The notes beneath the pieces are model-generated. The model was given only the letters and a program-made list of their open reading frames with translations, was not told the DNA's origin and ran no database searches. A stretch of DNA of 64,000 nt from Blasia pusilla (Eukaryota; Marchantiophyta; Marchantiopsida; Blasiales): the NCBI GenBank assembly GCA_050084515.1, contig CM114272.1, forward strand, positions 34,162,001 through 34,226,000. Reading direction: 5' to 3'. The position numbers and the translations under genes were made by a program. Shown one piece after another: positions 35,952-45,712 of the stretch. Position 1 is the stretch's first letter, and each line of letters begins with the position of its first letter.

Positions 35952-36278
35952 CCCCTTCGTTTCGGCTCATTTGGAGCTATATTGAGGAACTTACTATTTA
36001 GGTGAGTATCATTTTGAGTATATGATCAACTTTCTATTTTTGGTAAGTGGCCCTTGACCTCCTACATCATGTCAAGAGCCAAGGAGGTGACTTGGGAGCA
36101 TATGTTACCATGGAGAGAGCTTGGGAGAGGGAAGGGGTTTACCTCAAGGAGAGAGAGCTTGAGAGCTCATTCTCTCTTTGTTGAACCTCTTGGGCATGAG
36201 GCGGCGGAGCTATGGTCTTTCTTGCCTTGTGTGTGTAACCCAAGCCTCTCATTAGGAGAGTGGGTTGGGTTTGGTTTG
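35952..36278 (+). repeat. 5' LTR of element 2
   Basis: Direct repeat of 43892-44214, starting CCCCTTCGTTTCGGCTCATT and ending near GGTTTG. Most bases are identical, with a few substitutions and small indels. Confidence 0.82.
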
Positions 36279-38534
36279 AGAAACATGTGAGAGTGCACAT
36301 ATTTGAGAGCTATGGCGTTGAGAGAGATTGGATCTTATTTTACAAAGAGAGAATGAGTGAGTGAGAGAGCTTCATGGGGGAGCTCGCTGGTTGCTCGATG
36401 TTTGGTACAGGTTGGGGGACCGTGTTCCCCGCTTCATGGCTCATGGGAGTAGAGGTGAGAGTCGTGCGAGTTTGCTGTTTTGCTTTGCTGATTTTTTGTA
36501 CGGGAGAGTGGCACGCGGAAGCGTTGCCCAATTTTCGGTAGGAATTGAGTATGGGGGCGGATTGCTCCATGCCGGTGCTCTTGGGAGCATCATGTAGCTT
36601 GGTGATTTGTGTACTCACAGGTCTTACATTTTTGTTGGGAGAAATCAGCAGGGAAGCGTTGCCAAATTTTGTGTAGGGGAAAGAGACATTGGGTTTTACA
36701 ACAATCCTCGTCAGGTTTTACTGGAATGTCCAATTCAAAATATTTTTTAACGCCGTCATGGATCGTAAAGCTGTGCACCCTCTACAACAAATGGTGCACA
36801 ATTTGGAGTTGCAAGAAAAAAATTTATGGTCAATCTTGCAAAATTGACATTGCTAGGCAATTTTTAGGGTTAAATTGTTTAAACCCTAAAGCAGCCGCCG
36901 CGCCGGCGGCGATTGTCGCCGTCATAGTCACTGTCAACGGTCAACCATCACCGTCGATGGTCAACTGTTACCGTCAACGGTCCGCCATCACCATCAATGG
37001 TCAATCATCACCGTCAACGGTCTGCCGTCACCATCAATGGTCAACTTTCATCGTCAACGGCCTACCGTCACCATCAACGGTCAACCGTCACCGTCAACGA
37101 TCTACCGTCCACCGTTAGCCGCCGCCGCCGCCGCCCGCTGTTCAGAGCCGTATTCGGTCGTTGTCCACCCTTGGTTGCCATTTTTGCCATTATGGAGTGG
37201 AGGGTCTTCCACGATGACCGTTGATTCTCTGACTTGCGCCGCCACTACGTACTTTGTTTGGCCGCCACCGTCACCGTAGATTCGTCATAAACGAGTGATG
37301 GCAGATGATCTTGGGTTATGGTGTTTGAGTTTTCATTTCATGATGCTATGTTGTTATTGGTAGCCGCTCCACGATGATCGAGTACCATGCCGTGACGCCC
37401 ATAGCCGCAACGCACCGCCGCTTGTCGCGCCGTGCCGCTCGTGGCCGCACCGCACCGTCTCGATCGCGGAGCCGCTCCTTCACTAAGGAGCAGAGCGTGT
37501 GAATTGCTGATTGAGGAGGATATGCCATCAAGTGCTGCACCCCATTCCCGAGTGCTAAGCCCTATTCTCGAGTGCCGAGCCGTTTGTAGCCGTTTCGTGC
37601 TGCCAGTGCCGTAGTGGACCGCTGGACCTGCACCGCACATTGAGGAGGTTTGAGCAGCGTCAATACGAGAGGAGTACGACTTGCTGATTGGAGGAGTTGT
37701 CTTCACCACCGAGTTGGGGTTGAGATTTGTAGTTGCGGAGGAGCGACATCGACATTATTGTCAGGTTACCGAATCTGGTCTCTTACCCTGCACGTGTGAG
37801 GGATTTCCGGGTATTGGGAAATTATTTGGGATATTGGGTTTCGAGCTGATGCTGAGAGCATCGATGATGGATGGGTTTAGGGGACATAGACATGTGTGGG
37901 ATGTCTAGAGTTGAGGATGGTTTGTCGATTAGACGATGGATCAGATGATTTGCCGCACCACGCTGCTTGTTGCCGCGCAACACACGTCTCATTAAGAGAG
38001 TGTAGATTGAGTGCCGCATGTTTAGTTTTAGTGGTTGAGGGATTACTTGCGAGATGGAGAGTGATCATTGTTGGATTCTCAACATCCACTTCTCTGAGCA
38101 CTATGAATCTGATTGGCCCCCTTGTATGAGGAGAAGCCTAAATTGATGGTTCCGACTTAGACGTCAGAGGAGTCATAGTAATATGACGTAGGTGGTTTCA
38201 GGAGTAGCATTACTAGGATTATCTAACCCTGTATTGCATCAGGGTGCGGGGCACCCCAATGCGTCGCGGGGGTCCGGGGGCGCTACCCCTGAAAAAAATT
38301 TCTATTAATAGAAACAAAGAAAAATAGGTAAAAACCCTAGTTTCCCGAGTAGTGGAATAATCGGGAGCCGCAGTGGTAGCGTATTCTCATATGTCGAGTT
38401 ATCTCCATGTTCAGGTTCCATCAAAGCTCTACTGTGAGCGTACGGACGGACTAGGCCACTTTGTATCTCTAAGTTTTGTAAATATTTCAGTGATTTTGTC
38501 ACTTTCTGTTTTCTCACAATCGTGTGAGAGGGGC
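36279..38534 (+). other. Leader region of element 2
   Basis: About 2.2 kb between the 5' LTR and Gag. It contains a CCGTCAACGGTCAACCATCA-type minisatellite (about 36933-37112), a short (GCC)n run (37117-37136) and a GC-rich hairpin near 38240 (GGGTGC, GGG, GCACCC). The open frame 36609-37118 translates the minisatellite and is not a credible protein. Confidence 0.5.
36933..37112 (+). repeat. Minisatellite with CCGTCAACGGTC / CCATCAATGGTC units
   Basis: Imperfect alternating 15- to 18-bp units with cores GTCAACGGTC and ATCAATGGTC repeat about ten times. The core GTCAACGGTC is close to self-complementary. Confidence 0.8.
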
Positions 38535-40266
38535 ATGAGGGCCATCATGACGTCCTTTCAGGATTTTGAGAGGCGAGTTAATGGATGTGAGAGTAGCTCT
38601 GGAGGGTTTACCCAGAGTGGTGCGAGGTTTTGAGAGTCTCCATGTGAGAGACCACCTTGATCTCCTTCTGTGTCATCTTCAGACGAGGGGGAGCATGTAG
38701 AGGAGTATGTTAGTGATCCACTATACACATTGAGTGGTCCTACCAGTTGGGCGTACGAGATGGACGACCGGGTAGAGGACCGTGTAGGTTTTTGGGTGCT
38801 GTAGGCACTCTAGAGCTACACAAAGCCCGCTTTGAGTCACACTATAGCCCGCTATGGTATGACTCATAGCGGGCTAGGAACTCTAGAGAGTTCAACCCGT
38901 TTACAACATGGAATGGTATGTTCCAGCATTTAGAGGGGGCGCCCATGGACGATTACCATGAGTTCTCCCATAGATATGCCTAGGAGATTGAGGCATGGCG
39001 ACTCTACTATGGCCCACACTTTATGTCATGGACGGAGCCGTTCCCAGATGAGGAGTAGGAGTCAGGAGAGGCTACTTCCTCTTCCACTAGTGATGTTTTA
39101 GGAGGGGTAACTCGCACTGGAGCAGTTGCATCATCTAGTCGGGTTCGTCCCACGTTCAACCCCGTGGTTGAGTTCTTCGCTGAGTTGAGGGCGAGCTACA
39201 AGGGGGTACGGATGGAGAAGTTGCAGAGCATCCACGACTCCCAGGTGAGAGTTTGGGTGAGGCTTACACTCGCTTGCGCCGGTTGATCAACGTCACTCAA
39301 GGGGTGATAGAGGCTCAGGCTATCCAGTCATGGTACGCGATGCTGGACCGGACCCTGTGGACATGGGTGTGGGAGGGGATGCTCCTTGTGAACATCTCTT
39401 GTACGTTGAGAGATATTTTTAAGACTACCGAGAACATTAAGCGCAACATGGCGGAGGAGAGCATAGCCACCATGGGTTCTGGGCGAGAGCAATCACGATT
39501 GTCTACACCACCAGTGCAGCAACGTGGACTCTGAGATAGGTCGACTGTGGCACCCAAGCTCAAGGAGGATACTAGGAGGCCGTACCACAGAGACCTACGC
39601 CTTCATACGCGGCTCAGCAGCATCCGCCTACGATTACTTGTTGGTCATGTGGTGCAGCCCATCATTAGCGCGATTGCACTCGTTAGGGTCATGGATATGT
39701 GCCTTAGCATGGCGGAGGAGATGGTGCTGCACCAGGAGGTTATCAGTGTGACCATTGTCAGAGGTATGGTCACAAATGCGCCAGGTATGGTTACCTCCGG
39801 ATCGAGGGCCGGAGAGGGCACCAAAGCGAGTAGCCGGTCTGTGTGGGCCTAGAGATTGTGCACCAGGTGGTCCTGTTGGGGGACGAGGAGCTGGAGTTTC
39901 CCGACATGATGATGGAGCTGCCCATGGAGGAGGTAGAGTCCCACCACCTAGATGCGTTGAGGTAGATGCCAAGCGCGAGGTTGGGATGGCTGCTCAGATA
40001 CAACAGCTCCAGGAGCAGATTACCGCTATTGCATTGAGGTTACTCGATGCCGGATCCATGGCATCGACATCATATGGGGTAGCCAGAGATATGGAGGATC
40101 CCAGTTGGATGTGCAGGGTTGCCCAATTGGAGGCCGCTGCAATTGTGACGCATGGAGCATCTGTAAAGTTGGATCCACCGCGAGGGGAAGCTAGGAAACA
40201 GACTAGGCTTCCTCAGTCTTTCACGTTGTCGGAGGCGATGAGGACCCCATCGTTGGATGATGATTA
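38535..40266 (+). pseudogene. Gag of element 2, heavily broken
   Basis: Alignable with Gag of element 1. The segment GAPMDDYHEF (about 38940-38970) equals GPPMDDYHEF there. The block 39253-39534 (GEAYTRLRRLINVTQGV, AMLDRTL) matches the capsid part, and a zinc knuckle CDHCQRYGH at about 39748-39775 has lost its last Cys (Tyr instead). The block 39755-40267 ends with KLDPPRGEARKQTRLPQSF, matching ELDPQRGEARRQARLLQSF. TAG codons interrupt it near 38981 and 39055, and a frameshift lies near 39240. Confidence 0.78.
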
Positions 40267-40297
40267 GAGTTCCTGGAGAGTTGGTGATGTTGTTGGT

Positions 40298-41140
40298 GTG
40301 CAGGCAAGGAGGGCGATGGGAGAAGCGAGTGCGATGACTCCTATTGCTGATGCTCAGGAGGGGCATGTGTCAAGCGCGTTGTTGGGGGCGGCCACCGTTG
40401 TATACCGCGCTCCTTTATTTTCTGCTTCCGATGTTATGGCGTTGGGAGGTACACCCGCCGAGGTTTTTTGGCTGGCCGCTACGCTATGTGAGCGTGGAGT
40501 TGTAGCTCATGCATCATGTTCAAAGGTGATTGCAGAGAAGGTGATAGAACTACCCTTAGAGCGAATGCTCAAGCCGTCCACGTCAGATTCATGGCAAGTG
40601 GCTGCTAGGATGGCAGAGATGCCCGCTAGATCCGCGATAGAGCCTGCCATGGCTTCTCTTGGTGTTGTGTTGCTGGATAACCGGGGAGAGGTCTTCCAGT
40701 TGGTGAGTCCCGGAGGTAGAGCTTTTAGTTCGCAACGCATTTTGTTGGATTCAAGAGCGCAACCCCTGATGTTGGGGAAAGCATCATTCAGAGGATTGGG
40801 CTTGATGAGAGCCGATGTGGAGAGTTGTCCATTCCGGATACATACATCCTTGGATGGAGCAAGTACCACATAGTATATCACCCGACAAGAGGTCGTGGTG
40901 AGGATTCACCTAGGACATCCTACATATGATGCGTAAGAGCCAAGGCGATAATGACTGATGCAGAGTCCTAGGACGTCTTGGTTGGTGGAGCAGTGTTATA
41001 TCTGATGGAGTTTCTCATGGATTACTGGGAGGAGTCAACGTCCTACAGACCAAGATGGCAGTCAAGTAATGGGCGCCTTAGTTCATTACCCGTTCGATTC
41101 ACAGGTGTAGTGATCGAGCGACGGCAACCTTAGGTGCATT
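40298..41140 (+). pseudogene. Protease region of element 2 with altered active site
   Basis: The open frame 40298-40873 matches the protease frame of element 1. The active-site segment reads ILLDSRAQPLMLGKA (about 40741-40785): the Gly after Asp-Ser is Arg here, which should abolish activity. The segment FQLVSPGG keeps a Gln codon where element 1 has TGA 4097. Further matches (GGAVLYLM, SYRPRWQS) continue in another frame to about 41140. Confidence 0.75.
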
Positions 41141-41335
41141 TAGCAATGCCATCATTTGGCCTAGTGATTTGATTGAAGGACATGTCTATGCAGGGATACT
41201 CCCGTTCTTGACATTTCTATGGAGAGGAGTGTCATGATAGCCGCATCAATTCGTGGAGGAGAAGTGCCGCTTTGGGGCTCATCTGAGGAGCTTCGATGCT
41301 TAGCCACTAAGCATGTGCAGACCGCGTAGAGCGAG

Positions 41336-41815
41336 ATGTTTGCACTAGAGTGTGACAGGTCAGAGGAACCCCACGTAGGCAAGTGTGCTGCTATGACCCC
41401 TTTGGGTACCACCTTGATTGTGTGGTGCATCCCAGAGGAGGGTATTCGGGTGTTGGATCTCTTTGGAGGGATCGACACTGGGTTAGCTGTTGTTTTGCAC
41501 GCTGGAGTGCGCGTGCAACAGTACCTGTATGTGGGGATTGATGATGTTGCGAGGCGCGCTTCACTTCACCATCTGGTGTTGTTACGCCTCTATTTTCCTG
41601 ACTTGTTGTCTGTGTCCTCCATTTAGGGTTACTAAAGTTCCCTACCGAGGGACATTTCATTGTTGGGGGCGTAGGACTTGGAGCGGGTAGGGACCATAGA
41701 CTTGGTCATTGTTGGTTGGCTGTGTCAGGGCTAATCGAGCGTTGGACAAGGTAGCGGGTTAGCTGACACTCGGTCCAAGTTGTTTTGGGAGATGATGCGG
41801 ATCTTGTATGAGGAT
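41336..41815 (+). pseudogene. Methyltransferase remnant of element 2 (motifs I to IV only)
   Basis: Motif I VLDLFGGIDTGLAVVLHAG (about 41451-41507) is intact, followed by VQQYLYVGIDDVARRA without the frameshift seen in element 1. The frame continues to TAG at 41624-41632. Motif IV follows in another frame near 41699-41760 as DLVIVGWLCQG, with Leu replacing the Pro of PCQ. The next residues match element 1 up to LFWEMMRIL (about 41783-41809). The rest of the domain is deleted. Its value is that it proves the domain was present in the common ancestor of both elements. Confidence 0.82.
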
Positions 41816-42060
41816 GAGTGTTTGGATGCAGTGTGGGCTGTCGTACATTTCAGATGTTATCTATTCAGGAATCCCTTTACCATCATTACTGATCATCAAC
41901 CACTTAAGTGATTGATGGAGTCCGACAAGCTTACATGGAAGCTTGCCAGATGGGCTCTTTTATTGCAGGAGTATGACTTCCAAGTGGTCCATAGACCTAG
42001 GACGCTCAACCAGGATGCAGATGGTTTGAGCTGTAACCCATGCTTGAGTTAGCAAGATGC
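41816..42060 (+). pseudogene. RNase H remnant of element 2
   Basis: ECLDAVWAVVHFRCYLF and ITDHQPLK followed by TGA in place of Trp, then LMESDKLTWKLARWALLLQEYDFQVVHRP. It matches the RNase H of element 1 from its catalytic Glu helix onward and keeps Gln where element 1 has TAG 7487. It joins straight to methyltransferase sequence at about 41815. Confidence 0.8.
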
Positions 42061-42097
42061 GATTGGAGCTTGTTGGTATGGTGAGAGTGATGAGGAG

Positions 42098-43500
42098 TTG
42101 GTGCCAGGATGGCATGCGTCAACCTATATGGGCTTGTTGGCTATGGAGAGCCACATTGCTGAGACTTTGAAGGCAAGATCTGATGGAGAGTCCTTAGATC
42201 CAGAGGCCGATGAGGAGACGACACATGGCCAAGATATTCACGATGATGGAATTGTCTTGGAGTACTGCGTATTGGCAGCGTTGCGAGCACAATGGGTGCT
42301 AGAGAGCGGGATCGGATCCTACATGGAGCCAGACGGTTCCGGTGGGAGGGCACACTTGTGTTGCGAATGTGGGAGGATAGTAGAGTGCGTGGAGTGCCTC
42401 ATCCTTCGTAGAGAGCACGTTTGGTGCGTCATGCCCATGAGGAGTTGGGCATTTTGGAGTGAAGCGGACGTACAGCTTGCTCCAGATTCAGTATTGGTGG
42501 AGAGGCATGCAAACTGACGTTTAACAATTTGTTGCCAGATGTATGGTGTGTGATCGAGTCTGAGCATTGTTCAGTGCTCCAACTCCACAGTTGCATCCAC
42601 TTCCAATCATGGGTTTAGGTTATAGATGGAGTTTGGATTTTGCAGGACTTTTGCCTTTGACGGAGCGCCATAGTCGTTATGTGTTGGTGATGGTCGAGCA
42701 CTTCTTGAAGTGGATAGAGTTGGTTACATTGCCTGACAAAGTGAGTGAGGGAGTAGCGTATTATTTTCTAGATCAAGTGCTGAGTCATTACGGCGCACCA
42801 ATTGAGGTGTTGACAGACCAAGGTACAAAGTTCCGCGGGGAGTTTCAGGCCTTGTGTGATCAGGCATTGATCGACCACCGCACTACTTTGTGAGATCATC
42901 CTGAGGCGGATGGACTAGCGGAGCGGGTTGTGTAGACGGTGAAGAGAGGACTACGCAAGTATGGCTTGCACAGAGGTCACCTAGGAGATTGGGACCTTCA
43001 GTTGCCGTGGTTGGCGATGGGATACAGATTCAACAGACAGACATCCTTAGCGTTTTTCTCACTGCACTTGTTGCTTTATGGCTGAGAGCTAGATTTACTT
43101 GCAGCCATTCGTCGAGATGTTGGTGAGATGTTGAACCTTGATGACCCTAATGTATGGATGCAAGCATGTTCTCAGAGGGCTGAGTTGTTTTGGAGAGTGA
43201 TGCCCATGGCGTTTGAGAACTTGGAGATTGAGCAACATCGGGATACGTTGAGGTATGTGACTATTTGGGGAGGTGGTTATCGACCTATTATCCGGAGGTT
43301 TCATCAGGGAGACTTTGTCTACTTGCAGCTGACGGCATCCAGGACGTTGGATGTGACTACAGGGCGCACCATCTTGATAGTGTGAGGTTTTGCCATCCGA
43401 TGTTCTCTTATTGGAGGGACACGATGGTATGGTTTGGAAGGACCATGTGCATAATTGTGCGCCATATCATCTTCCAAACATTGATGGTACAATTGATCTG
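42098..43500 (+). pseudogene. Integrase of element 2, broken
   Basis: Frame 42098-42517 covers the region before the zinc domain, with a frameshift before the HAHEELG-like segment. Frame 42567-42893 is the catalytic core: RWSLDFAG with the first Asp, VLTDQGTK with the second. TGA 42891 stands where element 1 has CGA (8410-8412). HPEADGLAERVV supplies the Glu, then TAG near 42933. Frame 43128-43385 is the C-terminal domain (HQGDFVYLQL). Confidence 0.85.
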
Positions 43501-43530
43501 AGCTTAGCAGTAGTTCTTGCAGGCTTGCGG

Positions 43531-43734
43531 TGTATGTTATGTGGTTCCCGCCTATGGTGCAACCACTATGCTAGTCCGTGATTGAGGAGAAATATAAAGA
43601 ATTTTGTGTTCTTGGTTGAGTTGGTGGACTATTTGTATGAGGCAAGGTGTTCGAGAGGATGGCATATGGCATGTTTGACGCCACCTCTCACTAGGGTTCC
43701 TCAGGAATGATGGATGTATCCCAGATGTACATAG
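43531..43734 (+). pseudogene. PHD finger remnant of element 2
   Basis: CMLCGS (from 43531) and RCSRGWHMACLTP (about 43646-43684) match the PHD finger of element 1 almost residue for residue, then a TGA and WMYPRCT up to TAG 43732-43734. One zinc Cys has become Arg, another Tyr, and about 65-80 extra bases separate the halves. The common end point with element 1 confirms that the finger is the Pol C-terminus. Confidence 0.78.
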
Positions 43735-43891
43735 AGTAGGTAGTTCTACATTGCGACTTGTGTTAGTGACATGGATGACTAGAAGGTGACTAACGATGGG
43801 GCCACATGAGCACCTGACCTACTTGCTCCTACCGTCCGAGAGATGTATGTCATGGTAGGTAGGAATAGATGGCTATCTAGAGTTAGAGGAA

Positions 43892-44214
43892 CCCCTTCGT
43901 TTCGGCTCATTTGGAGCCATATTGAGGAACTTACTATTTAGGTAAGTACCATTTTGAGTATATGATCAACTTTCTATTTTTGGTAAGTGGCCCTTGACCT
44001 CCTACATCATGGTCAAGAGCCAAGGAGGCGACTTGGGAGCATAGGTTACCATGGAGAGAGTTTGGGAGAGGGAAGGGGTTTACCTCAAGGAGAGAGAGCT
44101 TGAGAGCTCATTCTCTCTTTGTTGAACCTCTTGGGCATGAGGTGGTAGAGCTATGGTCTTGCTTGCCTTGTGTGTATAACCCAAGCCTCTCATTAGGAGA
44201 GTGGGTTTGGTTTG
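43892..44214 (+). repeat. 3' LTR of element 2
   Basis: Direct repeat of 35952-36278. It is directly preceded by the purine-rich GAGTTAGAGGA (about 43880-43890), a good polypurine-tract candidate. Confidence 0.82.
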
Positions 44215-45712
44215 ACATTGAGAGAGACATGTGACACTTGGTCTGGCTCGCTTGAGGGCCATCGAAGAAAAGCGAGTGCGGCTAAGAGAGCCGCTAGAGC
44301 AGCACCTGAAGAGAAATGAGGGCGGCGTCAAAGGGACGTGAGAGCAGAGCCTAAGGGCCGCGATGGAGCGAACGTGAGCAGGGCTTGAGAGCAGAGTGAC
44401 AGTGGGGAGAGTGGAGAAAATCCAAGCCGCGAGAGAGCCAGGAAAGTCTGCTAGCAAGTGACAGCCGAGAGAGTGGAGAAAAGCCTGGCCACGAGAGAGC
44501 CGAGGCTGCGCCGTGAGAGCATGGACGCAAGAGCGGCATCTAAGGGCCGCGATGGAGAGGAGCAAAGCTTGGACACAAGGGCGCCGGGCTGCGAGAGTGG
44601 AGAGCCCTGAGCGAAAATGAGCGGGATGAGGTTGCGGAAATGAGCGGGATTGGGCTGCCCCGACCATCTCATTCCCCGCTCCAAGCGGCGAAAGAAGGGT
44701 CGTTAACGCCGGGGAAAGATTGGACCATCCAATCTCGCTGTCCTAGATCCAACGGTGGCGAAACGATTCCTTGGGCAAGATCGGACCATCCGATCTCGCT
44801 GCAGAAGATCTAATGGTTGAAAGGCGGGTTGGTCAGGGCTAGATCGGATCGTTGGATCTCGCTGCTTGAGATCTAACGGTGGGAGGGCGGGCTTCCTTGG
44901 CCACAATCGAACCTTCTGATCTGGTTGCACTAGATCTAATGGTGGCATCGACAAGATAAGATGGGCGCAACTAGACCGTCAGATCAGATAGTTTTGATCG
45001 GACAATGTGGATCTTCATCATCCGACGAATATGAGCTCTCGTTCTCCCAAATGTTTTTTAAAAATCACAATATTTTCTTCATTTTTCACTCCCTTTTCTC
45101 CTTGTTTTTCTAATATCCTAATTTAAATTTCATGATTTATTCCCAAAATTTTCCCTTCTTTCCCCATCAAGGTACTTTTCCTTCAAAAATATTTCCCCCT
45201 ATTTCCCGTCCACTTTCTTTTTCCCTTATTTTCTCTAAGGTGATTCTCCTTTCTTATAATTTCTTAATTTTATTTTCTCTAGTGTTTTCTCCTTTTTTTC
45301 CTCATTTTTTTTTCTCCTTATTTTTGCATCAATGTATTTTTTCTATCAAGAAGCCAAAGTAGAATGGTGCATGCATAAAGGAAAGAAAACATAAATTTAC
45401 CTCTTTTTTAATTTACTTCTTTTTGTTCAATTGGATATATCATAATAATTTTAGGGTTGGTGCCAAGACTTTGGCTCTAAAGAAACAAAAATAGGCTATC
45501 TATCATAGAGATTACAACAAAAGAAGAGAAGTTGTTGGAGGAAGTCATCACAACCTTGGTGATGATCCATCCACTATGATAGACCAAAATTCTACCTCCA
45601 TAATAAATAATATTAGAAGGTATGTATTTTCTCACATTTGGAGTATTCAATAAACGAGGCATATTCTAATGAATATTATATGATATTATTCTAACCTCTT
45701 GTTTGTAGGGGT
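44215..45712. other. Flank of element 2, minisatellite, then AT-rich DNA
   Basis: 44215-44700 is purine-rich on the + strand (GAGAG/GCGAG phrases), with overlapping open frames on the reverse strand that look like composition artefacts. A minisatellite occupies 44700-45000. 45040-45450 is a pyrimidine-rich AT tract. No gene is supported. Confidence 0.5.
44700..45000. repeat. Minisatellite of about five 60-bp units
   Basis: Units share the pattern GATCGGACCATCCGATCTCG, a short variable stretch, then AGATCTAA(C/T)GGTGG. The first half of each unit is nearly self-complementary. Units differ by 10-25 percent. Confidence 0.8.

Larger units (their letters stand above)
35952..44214 (+). mobile_element. 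Ty3/gypsy retrotransposon (element 2), older relative of element 1 with deleted RT
   Basis: Bounded by a pair of about 325-bp direct repeats (35952-36278 and 43892-44214). Inside, on the + strand, are broken Gag (38535-40266), protease (40298-41140), a methyltransferase N-terminal half (41336-41815), RNase H (41816-42060), integrase (42098-43500) and a PHD remnant (43531-43734). The order equals that of element 1. The C-terminal half of the methyltransferase, the whole RT and the start of RNase H are missing through one deletion. Protein similarity to element 1 is clear throughout but interrupted by many stops and frameshifts, so it inserted earlier or decayed faster. The LTRs do not resemble those of element 1. 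Confidence 0.88.

Noticed and set aside
36609-37118. 169-codon open frame through the minisatellite
   Set aside because: Most of it translates the short tandem repeat; all three frames are open across the array, as expected for a repeat whose period lacks stops.
44080-44667. 195-codon reverse-strand open frame beside the 3' LTR of element 2
   Set aside because: Purine-rich composition of the + strand leaves the reverse strand free of stops; it overlaps the LTR and has no domain.
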